Source of the DNA: Hypsibius dujardini
Lineage: Eukaryota > Tardigrada > Eutardigrada > Parachela > Hypsibiidae
DNA: 39,412 nt
Direction: 5' to 3'
NCBI GenBank assembly: GCA_001579985.1
Contig: LRSR01010912.1
Span: 1-39,412, forward strand
Part shown: positions 21,101 through 26,867 of the stretch, in pieces
Position numbering within the stretch: the first letter of the stretch is position 1
Layout: each line of letters begins with the position of its first letter
Position numbers and translations under genes: made by a program
Notes under the pieces: model-generated
The model's input: the letters and a program-made list of their open reading frames with translations, nothing else
Database searches by the model: none
Told to the model about the DNA's origin: nothing

Positions 21101-23452
21101 ATTTCTCGAGAAGTCTAGTAAGTTTAAAAAATACATGTACGCTCAGCAAAATATTTTTTAGCATATAAAAAATTAGAAGTTCGGAAAAGCAATGGAGAAA
21201 TCAATCAATCAAGCGTTGCCTCATAGCACCAATTGGTACGGGAAGTCTTTTTCTTCTTTATTTTTTTCTGAAACGGCTTATGTAATTTCCACGCGGAGAC
21301 CCCAATGTAAAATCACGATAAATAGACAGGTATTTGTAGAAAAAACACCACCTCGATCTGGAGGGAAAATCTCCATTACTGCCCGAGTTAGTCGAAGGTG
21401 CGGGCACGGGAGTTAACGGGTGTCTTTTGGGGGCACGGGTTTTCGCACGGACTTTTCTGAGGATATAGGAATTTCATTCAGTTTTTAGTCGTCTGGCAAC
21501 GCATTGGAAGAGTTGAGTCGATGAATTTAGTAGACTTGTCAGTACTGAGTATAATAGGCTTTTCGGTATACCTTGCATGTCTAAGTGTGATTACCCCAAA
21601 ATAGTGGTATTTAATTCCAGCTGTAACGAAGAATTTTTTTATCGGTAGCAGCCTTCGAAAAAAGTTATCAGAAATTTACGGTCAAATGCATCTGCCAGAT
21701 GCTTCTACATTTTTTTCCTGGACGAATGGTTTGACGTTACAAGGTTTTGGCTACAAACACGATTTTTTAACTACCAGGAAGCCCCACTTGCATACACTTT
21801 AAGCATTCTATTCCCGAACAGAAATAAAATGATTTTGGTGTCACATACTATTACGAGGTATATGAGAAATCTCAGTTTTTGGTTAGTGAAGGGGACGAAC
21901 TGGAGAAGTGGGAATTCAAAAAACCGATTTAAGATAAATTTCCTGTTCCTTAAAAGCAAGCCTAAAAATCCGTGTCAAAAACCCGTTCCCCTAGAAAACA
22001 CCCGTTAAAAGCCATGCCCGCAACCATTATATTTTATCTTAGTATCTGAAAGTAGAAGACCTCCCCCGTCCTTTCGTTTTCCAAAGGAATTTAATACATG
22101 ATGAAATTACTGATAGGGCAAATAGATTTAGCGGCGGAGTGACATACGAACGCAGTTGCTATTTTCCTTTTGAAACTCTTCCGGAATAGGTATGAAAATA
22201 AATTAAATAAATAATACCAACACGAATTAATTCATTGATTATTTTATCAAGTCCGAAAACGTTTTCGTACTGCATATTTGTGTTATGTATGCTGAGAGGA
22301 TGGGCACACGTGCTCTCGCATTCTGTAGACATAAGTTGATGGTGACGCCGTTTAGTCTTATAATTTAATAATAAGCATGCAGTGAATGACAGGACAATTC
22401 ACGGTATAACATATTTAAATCTAATCTATTTCTGGCACAAATTAAATTATTTCTAACAAGATGATTTTAGCCTGAACTTAATTTGAAAAAATGTCGGACA
22501 GCAATAAAGTGGACAACATCCGCCGTCACTGTTCTTCTATTTCAAACTCTGAATTGAATTTAAGTCAAACCTGAAAAGGATAAGACAGTGCCGCAGTTAA
22601 ATGGTGAATCAAAGGGTTGCACATTACACAGTAGTAAAATGGTGGAACCGTAGTATTTCTTAATTAACTTAGAGTGCATTAATTAGCAATTCCTTTTAAA
22701 TTAGAATTTATGTCCTGTTGTCGTTTTGAGTGCATTAACTTACAATTTCTTTGACATTTGAACATTTCATATCTTTGAATAGATTACTCAGTAATTAACA
22801 ACTTATTAATGTTTAAGGTACATGCCTGCTATATAACACGGATCTTCGACTGCCAGTAATAACAATCACTAAGCAAACTGTTACACGCACTTTGCCGGAG
22901 AAATACAAAGTCACGGGCAGCCAAGTCGTTTACGGCTGTGACAAGGCCAACGACTGCACAAACAATCACAACTGCAAAACAGTCGCGGTGACCGCTACAA
23001 ATTCCTACCCCTACGAATGCACCTGCAAAGCCCCGTTGGTCACCGTCGGGACCACGGACAACATGGAGGACTGTATCGACAACTGCGACCCCAATCCCTG
23101 CCACCAAGGCTCCTGCGACTACCAGGACGATCCGCCGGGCTATGTCTGCAAGTGTCCGAAAAGTCATCTTGGGTATGACTGTTCCGGCCGATCATGTCCC
23201 GGCTCGTACTGCAACAATCAGGGTACGTGTGTACTGGAGAAGGCTGGAAAGACATGCACCTGTGATGCGTTTTACTCGGGCAATAACTGTGACAGAAATA
23301 TTGCCGAGGTCTTGGCTAAGACCCTGCTGGGATTTTTCGGTGGACTTCTTATACTGTTGTTGTTGCTGTACTTACTGCGACGGTTTATGCGAAGAGGCTG
23401 GCACGGAGACTGGTGGCCTCCCTTGAAGCCGTCAAAGATTAAACAGAATTAA
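5742..23452 (+). CDS. Type I membrane protein: CTLD, EGF, mucin stalk, SEA and EGF modules, transmembrane helix (14 exons, 5' incomplete)
   Basis: Exons: 5742-6035, 6493-6993, 7585-8156, 8478-8685, 8783-8895, 8977-9032, 9947-10015, 10079-10207, 11379-11963, 12616-13089, 14604-15332, 16141-16810, 17842-18200, 22818-23452. They join in frame to 1798 codons including the stop. Order of parts: unrecognised N-terminal region (about 1-455); C-type lectin-like domain (about 457-575); EGF-like modules; Thr/Pro mucin stalk (about 706-828); calcium-binding EGFs; SEA-like module (about 1150-1243); two more cbEGFs; second SEA-like module (about 1470-1560); two EGFs; one membrane helix; short basic tail. 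This is the layout of transmembrane mucins and related cell-surface adhesion proteins, so a role at the apical or extracellular surface is inferred. The signal peptide is not found, so the start is missing. All introns from exon 6 to exon 12 are phase 1, the signature of shuffled EGF-type modules. Confidence 0.85.
6080..6112. repeat. (GACA)n microsatellite in intron
   Basis: About eight uninterrupted GACA/CAGA units, 45 bp past the donor of the exon ending at 6035. Confidence 0.95.
6493..6993 (+). CDS. EGF/mucin gene, exon 2
   Basis: 167 codons, phase 0 to phase 0; donor CAG|GTAATG. The acceptor used here (CTGATCAG at 6492) has a weak pyrimidine tract, so the left border is the least certain part. 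The sequence is rich in Trp, Tyr and Gly (CYYWRNRLGQNG, FQAWWYIDPYLHNGG) and looks like a secreted fold, not recognised. Confidence 0.7.
7084..7357. repeat. Imperfect tandem duplication in intron (two units of about 115 bp, period about 157 bp)
   Basis: 7084-7197 and 7240-7357 share the order CTGTAATCACT, then AATCAGTT, then CCTTGTCACATGC, then ATAGCCA. Both units lie in the intron between exons 2 and 3. Confidence 0.7.
7585..8156 (+). CDS. EGF/mucin gene, exon 3
   Basis: 572 nt, phase 0 in, phase 2 out (AT|GTAAGA). Reads AVCGDRNETIPTF through WTKCWFNDWALSMKF to DDKKSRQ. Ectodomain with scattered Cys; no family recognised. The split codon AT+A joins correctly to the lectin exon. Confidence 0.75.
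8272..8352. repeat. CTGC/GTCT/GTTT microsatellite in intron
   Basis: Runs of CCTGCCTGTCTG, then GTCTGTCTG, then GTTTGTTTG. Simple repeats between exons 3 and 4. Confidence 0.9.
8478..8685 (+). CDS. EGF/mucin gene, exon 4: first half of C-type lectin-like domain
   Basis: Acceptor TTTGCAG at 8477. Shows CTLD hallmarks: CPTTIAGF start, TSCFLISP, then WHNAHSFCQANFGQG and PQPRTKADL. To join in frame with the next exon the donor must be the GC site at 8686 (TTG|GCAAGC). The product PRTKADL+NFLKGLL matches the usual CTLD helix-2 pattern. No EPN or QPD plus WND calcium-binding motif is seen. Confidence 0.75.
8686..8782 (+). other. Putative GC-AG intron within the CTLD
   Basis: 97-bp intron, GCAAGC...TATATGCAG. 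The only downstream GT (8725) comes after an in-frame problem and gives a stop when joined to exon 5, so GC is the best donor. Confidence 0.55.
8783..8895 (+). CDS. EGF/mucin gene, exon 5: middle of CTLD
   Basis: 37 codons plus 2 nt. Reads NFLKGLLTQYG, IGTGLAIKR, NWVYVNSYGTLDG: helix 2 and the WIGL/W.W-type strand of a CTLD. Donor GA|GTAAGG. Confidence 0.75.
8977..9032 (+). CDS. EGF/mucin gene, exon 6: end of CTLD
   Basis: Acceptor TTCTTGCAG; 18 codons reading LIDKGIRGICKQPQDARD, with the terminal CTLD cysteine in GICK. The strong donor GACG|GTGAGC gives phase 1, which fits exon 7. The frame also stays open to 9319, so an alternative longer end with a stop there cannot be excluded. Confidence 0.65.
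9334..9872. mobile_element. Family-A inverted-repeat element, copy 1 (about 540 bp)
   Basis: The ends are inverted copies starting TTGTTTAGGG(T/C)CCTTACAAGTG-like, then ACCAGGACC, a GGTAGGGCCA block, a GTGGGCAAA block and a TTTTGTTCC block, over roughly 150 bp each. No coding capacity: a MITE-type element in the intron between exons 6 and 7. Confidence 0.85.
9947..10015 (+). CDS. EGF/mucin gene, exon 7
   Basis: 69 nt, acceptor TTGTTCTCAG, donor G|GTAAGT. In the phase set by its neighbours it reads RSGFRGFYFTVFGGFICQYS and leads into the first EGF cysteines. Assigned on splice-site quality and phase. Confidence 0.6.
10079..10207 (+). CDS. EGF/mucin gene, exon 8: EGF-like module
   Basis: 129 nt, phase 1 on both sides. 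Reads CRPPQSTPCGQSSVCNPSTG followed by RCDCRAF: the EGF-like spacing of Cys around a Gly/Ser turn. Donor G|GTAAGC. Confidence 0.8.
10256..10279. other. 24-bp perfect palindrome
   Basis: GAGCCAGCGTTA followed directly by its exact reverse complement, centred on TTATAA, 49 bp inside the intron after exon 8. No function assigned. Confidence 0.85.
10280..11378 (+). other. Intron 8 remainder
   Basis: Intron between exons 8 and 9. AT-rich, no repeat family or open frame that I can support. Confidence 0.6.
11379..11963 (+). CDS. EGF/mucin gene, exon 9: Cys-rich module and Thr/Pro mucin stalk
   Basis: 195 codons counting the split ones, phase 1 in and out. About 55 residues of EGF-like sequence (RCEAAHECNDY, VCSCPRDY) are followed by about 120 residues almost wholly of Thr, Pro, Ser and Lys (PTTKPTTKKPTT, TPEPPTEPPEPP). 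It is a likely dense O-glycosylation stalk. It ends with ICYAEK and a Cys. Donor A|GTAAGT. Confidence 0.85.
12108..12170. repeat. GATGAA trinucleotide-rich tract in intron
   Basis: Irregular GAT/GAA/AAGATG repeats between exons 9 and 10. A C11 tract follows at about 12470. Simple sequence. Confidence 0.8.
12616..13089 (+). CDS. EGF/mucin gene, exon 10: Cys-rich region and start of a cbEGF
   Basis: 474 nt, acceptor TGCTTTTGCAG, donor G|GTAAGA. Contains many Cys (CNSVRKCACPFG, CSQTCYAQPN) and ends in DIDECSEDSFNHCDMSKN, the first half of a calcium-binding EGF. The second half (GGCINLPRTYECVC) opens the next exon. Confidence 0.85.
13325..13774. mobile_element. Family-A inverted-repeat element, copy 2 (left end truncated)
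   Basis: The right end, read in reverse complement, gives TCGTTCAAGGTCCTTACAAG, then ACCAGGACTGCTCA and GTGGGCAAATG, matching copy 1. The left arm keeps only the inner part (GGGTAAAATGG, CCCAAAATCTG, TTGTTCCTGATCA). Lies in the intron between exons 10 and 11. Confidence 0.8.
14604..15332 (+). CDS. EGF/mucin gene, exon 11: cbEGFs and first SEA-like module
   Basis: 729 nt, phase 1 both sides. Completes one EGF, then DVNECVV...NTIGSYYCRCASGYHY (cbEGF with the Asn/Tyr hydroxylation-type core) and another Cys-rich segment. From VYEFLLHTTAPFN to IHVTLVFDTRDF it has the length and strand pattern of a SEA domain. No clear GSVVV cleavage site. Donor G|GTAAGT. Confidence 0.85.
15423..16052. mobile_element. 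Family-B inverted-repeat element (about 630 bp)
   Basis: Long inverted arms, about 190 bp left and 250 bp right. The outer ends share CGAGAATGCGGTCGTCAACG; inner blocks share CAGCCGGG, GACCAATCACAG and CGAGCAAGC in inverse order. No coding capacity. It fills most of the intron between exons 11 and 12. Confidence 0.9.
16141..16810 (+). CDS. EGF/mucin gene, exon 12: EGF array
   Basis: 670 nt, phase 1 in, phase 2 out. The first part (WCAVPVDSSSKC) closes the SEA region. Then come EGF modules: CQRERDHNCFP, DEDECRQKNPVC...NTLGSYTCSCP, RCEEIASICGYG and DVDECQDSTALKQC...NTIGKFKCECNSGF. At least two carry the D-x-DEC calcium-binding signature. Confidence 0.9.
16878..17200. mobile_element. Family-C palindromic inverted-repeat element (about 320 bp)
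   Basis: Arms of about 150 bp face each other across a spacer of about 20 bp. The ends share GAGTTATTCA(G/A)GTGCCG and the inner part ACTGCATTTACCG. A foldback MITE in the intron between exons 12 and 13. Confidence 0.9.
17842..18200 (+). CDS. EGF/mucin gene, exon 13: second SEA-like module
   Basis: 359 nt; acceptor TTGCATTACAG, donor G|GTAAAA. The split codon completes the last EGF Cys. It then reads FELEVELANSFVPEWND, FLSVESDADKVFQKLF and SYTRASLIVNIAKG, the helix and strand order of a SEA domain. A CCTGG pair sits in the middle. Confidence 0.85.
18388..18670. repeat. Left terminal inverted repeat of the pogo-type transposon
   Basis: Inverse copy of about 21115-21384. Contains TTACATTGGGGTCTCCGCGT and TTGATTGATTGATT, both found in reverse complement at the right end. 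Confidence 0.92.
18866..18986 (+). CDS. Transposase exon 1
   Basis: 40 codons plus 1 nt from ATG 18866; donor G|GTAGGT. Upstream stops and the join to exon 2 (GAA codon) support this start. Confidence 0.8.
18866..20944 (+). CDS. Transposase, DDE_1 superfamily endonuclease (563 aa, 4 exons)
   Basis: Exons 18866-18986, 19091-19538, 19745-20058, 20136-20944 join in phase (1692 nt). The N-terminal part is acidic and helical. The region after HDIDIRRWAMVAN with FRASRTWVAAFKEANG resembles the Tc5/CENP-B helix-turn-helix DNA-binding domain. The catalytic core carries three aspartates: NSDQSGFN, LLVDSWPAF and IQPFDVYGFRPWK. The SDQSGF, HNGRTLDFKG, SGKMEK and QRNSILKLQ motifs mark a subfamily of DDE_1 transposases known from several invertebrates. 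The C-terminus has a Cys/His cluster (CFACEG, CAWCKRCLCFEH, DFHYH), probably zinc binding. Function: cut-and-paste mobilisation of the surrounding element by binding its long TIRs. No stop or frameshift is seen. Confidence 0.93.
19091..19538 (+). CDS. Transposase exon 2
   Basis: Acceptor CTTGACCAG. Contains an acidic run (DEEEEDEKENA) and the basic helical segment LRKFRKVKNRQNLLNWQKQL. Donor CG|GTAAGT. Confidence 0.88.
19745..20058 (+). CDS. Transposase exon 3: HTH region and first catalytic Asp
   Basis: Acceptor TGGTTCTTACAG. Holds the Tc5-type HTH and NSDQSGFNRE. The intron before it contains GATT/GACT repeats. Confidence 0.9.
20061..20117. repeat. GACT/GATT tetranucleotide repeat in transposase intron 3
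   Basis: Runs of GACTGACTGATTGACTGATT make up most of this 77-bp intron. Confidence 0.9.
20136..20944 (+). CDS. Transposase exon 4: catalytic core and zinc-binding tail
   Basis: Acceptor CTTTTTTTTAG. Holds the second and third catalytic Asp (LLVDSW, PFDVYGF) and the Cys/His tail; stop at 20942-20944. Confidence 0.92.
21115..21384. repeat. Right terminal inverted repeat of the pogo-type transposon
   Basis: Reverse complement of the left repeat, ending ...CTCCATTACTGCCC at 21384. Confidence 0.92.
21397..22025. mobile_element. Family-D inverted-repeat element (about 630 bp)
   Basis: The left end reads GGTGCGGGCACGGGAGTTAA, CGGGTGTCTTTTGGGGGCAC, GGTTTTCGCACGGACTTTT. The right end is its reverse complement with some changes (CCGTGTCAAAAACCCG, ACACCCGTTAAAAGCCATGC, CCGCAACC). 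It starts only about a dozen bases from the right end of the pogo-type element, in the same intron. No coding capacity. Confidence 0.8.
22026..22817 (+). other. Remainder of the last intron
   Basis: AT-rich intron sequence up to the acceptor GTTTAAG at 22817. Nothing further recognised. Confidence 0.6.
22818..23452 (+). CDS. EGF/mucin gene, last exon: EGFs, transmembrane helix, cytoplasmic tail
   Basis: 210 residues plus stop. Two EGF modules with classic six-Cys spacing (CDPNPCHQGSCDY...CKCPKSHLGYDC; CPGSYCNNQGTCV...CTCDAFYSGNNC). They are followed by the helix TLLGFFGGLLILLLLLYLL and the basic stop-transfer RRFMRRGW. The tail is only about 24 residues (Trp- and Lys-rich) with no tyrosine motif. 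Confidence 0.93.
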
Positions 23453-24226
23453 CATTCTGACGTCGTGCTGGTCGGACGTTGGAGAGATTCTTTGGCTAAA
23501 ATGGTCAGAATAATTATGCGACTGCGACTATGACATAGGCAGTCAGCTCTTGCCAGACTGGAGCCTATTGCGGTTGAGTGTTTGCTGGCGCGACGCTCGA
23601 GAAAGAATTGGGCGAACGAATTTACTGCAAAACTTGAATAGAAGGAAAACTCGAATGACGCCGGGCTAGAGGATTCTTGCCCGCGCCGTCAACGGATATA
23701 TAGAAAATGGGATTGTCTAGCGGGGTATAATCTCGCGAATAGTCTACAGGACATAAAAATAATAATACTGGGGCAGGGAAGAGCGCTGGCACCCAGGGAA
23801 CATCTATGCTAACAGAGAGACTTAGGAGGCTGAGGTATTTGCGATTCAGATTTTTTTACCTGTTGAGACAGGGCAGGTAGAACTGGCTCTAGTAAAAACG
23901 GCCAGATCTGGTTTTTCCTATCAATTCACCCGTCGATCGTATGAAAAGGCAGATCAATTCTCGATTATCACTGGACCAGCGATAAAACCAGTCAATCAAT
24001 TCTGCACAAGCGAGATGACGCAGCGCCTGACTAAAAATCCGACTTAATCGGCATGCTGCATAATTAAACCGAACTACAATTTATTGAAACTGCCGAAATA
24101 CTGGTTTCGATTTCTGTGCAAGCCATGGTGGTTCCTGAATTCTCAGAACCCATGGTGCAGTTTCTATATTTCTGATTATAGTCTTGCGATCTCATCGTTG
24201 GTTTGTCTCATCTGTCAGGCAAACCT
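23453..24226. other. 3' flank shared by two convergent genes
   Basis: Between the plus-strand EGF/mucin stop and the minus-strand glycosyltransferase 3' end. No canonical AATAAA is seen for the plus gene. AATAAA on the minus strand occurs at 24227-24232 and 24080-24085. Confidence 0.6.
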
Positions 24227-24232
24227 TTTATT
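24227..24232 (-). terminator. Polyadenylation signal AATAAA of the glycosyltransferase gene
   Basis: AATAAA on the minus strand, about 105 bp past the stop codon at 24338-24340. A second copy lies at 24080-24085. Confidence 0.5.
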
Positions 24233-24337
24233 CAGAAAACCAAGTCTAGATTCCTCACACCGGACATCTCAACCCTTTCACCAGAAAACCTCAATTTCAG
24301 CATTCAGCTGTCTGGACTGCTTTACAAGATTGAATCT

Positions 24338-25696
24338 CTATAGTGATTTTGTAAGAGCCAATAGTTCTTCACGGAAGCTCCCTCCCTCGTCTTGGCCAAA
24401 AAATATCTTGGCCTTCCACTGCAGTGCATTTTCCACGTATGTGTTCTTGCAGTTTGTCACCTCATTCACAGCAGACGCAATGTCCGCCGATGGTACCAAT
24501 CGCACACTCACTTGCCCAGTTCCCTGCAAGACTTTTCCCACACCGACTGACGCCAGAAAGTCCGCATTTAACAACTGATCCGCAAACATGGGCCAACACA
24601 CCACAGGCACACCGTACGACAACGCCTCCAACGTGCTATTCCAACCGCAGTGGCTGATAAACACCTTCACAGCTGGATGCGCCAAAACCGCCTTCTGTGA
24701 AGCCCATGGAACAATCACAAAATTTCCCTTACACCCTTCCTTATTGAGTTCGCTTTGAATGTCAACAGGAAGGTAACCATAATATTCCTTTTTTAACGAC
24801 CAAACCACCGGCGAAGTCAGCTGCAAAAGAGCCTCTCCGATTGCCATAATCTCATCGGGCTTCGGCACCGCAATCGAGCCGAATGAAATGTAGATAACAC
24901 TCCGACTGTCCTGCGTGTCAAGCCACTTTTGAACGTCATCCTTCTCCTCATTCTTCTTGCCTTGTTTCTCCTTAATTCTCGGGTTCAGCGGACCGACACA
25001 AAACGTTTTCATCTCCTTCATCCACGGGAACCATCTTGCAATTTCCATCAACGTTTCCTCTTCCGCTTCCCGAACTGAGTTAATAATAAGACCCTCCGCA
25101 AAGTTGACCGTCTTGCAGTGCTCCATAAAACAGGTCTTTACAGTCTCGAGAAATGGATCAATGTACTTGTAGCCTTCCGATCGACGGTTGAAACTTGGTG
25201 AAATTCCATCTGGTTTCACGAAATCTTCCGGCTCGTCAATGTCGAAGGTTAAGATGGTCTGCGTCAGCCAAGCACGTGAGGCGTTGAAGAGGTAGTAGGG
25301 TATGTGTCGTTCGTAGAGCACGGAGGCAGGACCGCCTAACAAACTGTCAACGATGACAGCCGCAAATCGGTTTGAATTGTCCAGCAGAAATGTCCGAACG
25401 ACTTTGAAAAGACCCTCAAAACGCTGCAGTACCTGACCCGCGTGGGCAGCCGGTTCGTCAAGTCTTCCGTCGGAGATTTCGTCCGATGTAACGGCGATAA
25501 AGTTTATGGGTCCGTGGGATCCATGGGCGGTGATGTCAGTGTCCTTAGTAATTCGGTCGAGGGTGCTGGCGGACACGGCAAACGTGATGCGGTGGAAGTG
25601 GGTCAGTTTCAGGGCTAATTCGAGCAAAGGTATCGCATGTCCATACATTGGAGTACTCATTACTAAGACATTTTTGTTACCTTTGCCTGTCTCCAT
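24338..25696 (-). CDS. UDP-glycosyltransferase, plant-like GT1 family, soluble, intronless (452 aa)
   Basis: Transfers a sugar from a UDP-sugar to a small lipophilic acceptor; in animals usually detoxification or pigment and hormone conjugation. The N-terminal half opens MSTPMYGHAIPLLELAL, with the catalytic-type His at residue 20. The C-terminal half holds a PSPG box of exactly 44 residues at 331-374: WASQ start, HCGWNS at 349-354, and a final Gln at 374 in FADQ. SFGS at 271-274 is also typical. Length fits plant and microbial-type GT1 enzymes (about 450-480). Unlike animal microsomal UGTs there is no signal peptide, no C-terminal membrane helix and no dilysine tail, so a cytosolic enzyme is inferred. 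It has no intron while its neighbours are heavily split. ATG at 25696 gives the standard N-terminus. Acceptor unknown. Confidence 0.95.
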   Translation of the reverse strand: METGKGNKNVLVMSTPMYGHAIPLLELALKLTHFHRITFAVSASTLDRITKDTDITAHGSHGPINFIAVTSDEISDGRLDEPAAHAGQVLQRFEGLFKVVRTFLLDNSNRFAAVIVDSLLGGPASVLYERHIPYYLFNASRAWLTQTILTFDIDEPEDFVKPDGISPSFNRRSEGYKYIDPFLETVKTCFMEHCKTVNFAEGLIINSVREAEEETLMEIARWFPWMKEMKTFCVGPLNPRIKEKQGKKNEEKDDVQKWLDTQDSRSVIYISFGSIAVPKPDEIMAIGEALLQLTSPVVWSLKKEYYGYLPVDIQSELNKEGCKGNFVIVPWASQKAVLAHPAVKVFISHCGWNSTLEALSYGVPVVCWPMFADQLLNADFLASVGVGKVLQGTGQVSVRLVPSADIASAVNEVTNCKNTYVENALQWKAKIFFGQDEGGSFREELLALTKSL

Positions 25697-26867
25697 TGGG
25701 ATGCTAAGTACAACTTAACTCTACACGCGCTCGTCACGTCAAAATAATGTCGCGGTTTAGAATGCAGTCTCCAACCGGCAGGCTTGTCTATTTATCACGA
25801 TGAGAAAGACTCAATAAATTTGTTGCATACTGGTACTGGGCACTCTAGTTGATATCATATCAGGGAATATTACACTTTGGCCATGTAATGCGAATGATAG
25901 GATCTTCTCTTCACTTCCCCTAGTTGTATCAGTAAGCGATGGTACGCTGGCTTAAGTGAAGAAGTAATTCGCGGATTATCTTATCACAGACATAGAGTAA
26001 CTCTCCTAGTCCGTTTTCTGTGCAATGTTGAGAGCTATTGTTCAGAATACAAGCCCTGATGAAGAACGCACAATTTTAGGTTTGCCCTAGCGTTTTTGCC
26101 CTAGCGTTTTTGCCCTCGTTTCAACAGTCCGAACGCAAGGGCAAATACTGACTTGTGAGAGTCTGCTTCTGTATTGATGGATGCATGACTAATTGATTTT
26201 GTGGAATGAATTTATTGCATTGGAAGTCCTTCCCCCTTGCTACAGTTGGGGGCGAGATAGGCAGGGGATGAATATTTCGGGCCATATATATGGGCAATTG
26301 TGTCATTCTTCCGATTCGAGAAGGTGTAGTTTTGAATTTCACTCACTCACGGACTGAAGTATTGCACAGACTATGCATGATCACAGTTACGGCAAATTAT
26401 TTTCTTCTTTCGGACTTTTGAACTGTTTCACATTGCCAAACACACTGTGCATAGCTCCATTACTGTGCCGACATGCTCGCGAAGAACAATAAAGAAAAGT
26501 GGCAAACAGCAAAAAAAGGCAAACAGGACCTGGATGCATTTGACACAGGGAAAGTCTACTGTAAGAGTACTATAAAACACCGCAATCACAATGTCCAGCA
26601 ACAGCACTTCTCAACACAAACAGCTAGTAAAACTACCGTACAAACCACCCCCCAAAATATATTGCCAAATCCAGCCTACAATTAGGAAAATCTCTTCCCT
26701 ATACCTTCATCATCATTATCATATCATTCAAATCATAAACAAATCACAATCTACGGAAGATTCGTTTTGTAAAAGGCAACAAGGGCCTGTGACACATGAC
26801 AGTAAACGTAAACCCGATCGCGCGGGAAATACTTACACTACTTGACCTGAAGAGTCTGACCATTTCT
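25697..26867. other. Upstream region of the glycosyltransferase, no gene seen
   Basis: 5' flank of the minus-strand enzyme. Contains the short tandem/inverted repeat at 26081-26147 and an open frame at 26473-26685 without recognisable features. Confidence 0.55.
26081..26147. repeat. Tandem GCCCTAGCGTTTTT with inverted end
   Basis: Two exact 14-bp units at 26084-26097 and 26098-26111, then a partial third (GCCCTCGTTT). An inverted relative (GAACGCAAGGGCAAAT) follows, so the block can fold back. About 390 bp upstream of the glycosyltransferase start. Confidence 0.75.

Larger units (their letters stand above)
18388..21384 (+). mobile_element. Full-length DNA transposon, Tc1/mariner-pogo type (DDE_1), 3.0 kb
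   Basis: Terminal inverted repeats of about 280-290 bp start GGGCAGTAATGGAGATTTTC on both ends, with only about five mismatches in the outer 145 bp by eye. They enclose a four-exon open transposase gene on the plus strand. High TIR identity and intact frames suggest recent activity. No TA duplication is visible directly at the ends. It is inserted in the last intron (18201-22817) of the EGF/mucin gene, in the same orientation. Confidence 0.93.

Noticed and set aside
24084-24578. 164-codon plus-strand open frame
   Set aside because: Overlaps the antisense of the glycosyltransferase end and its 3' UTR; no domain.
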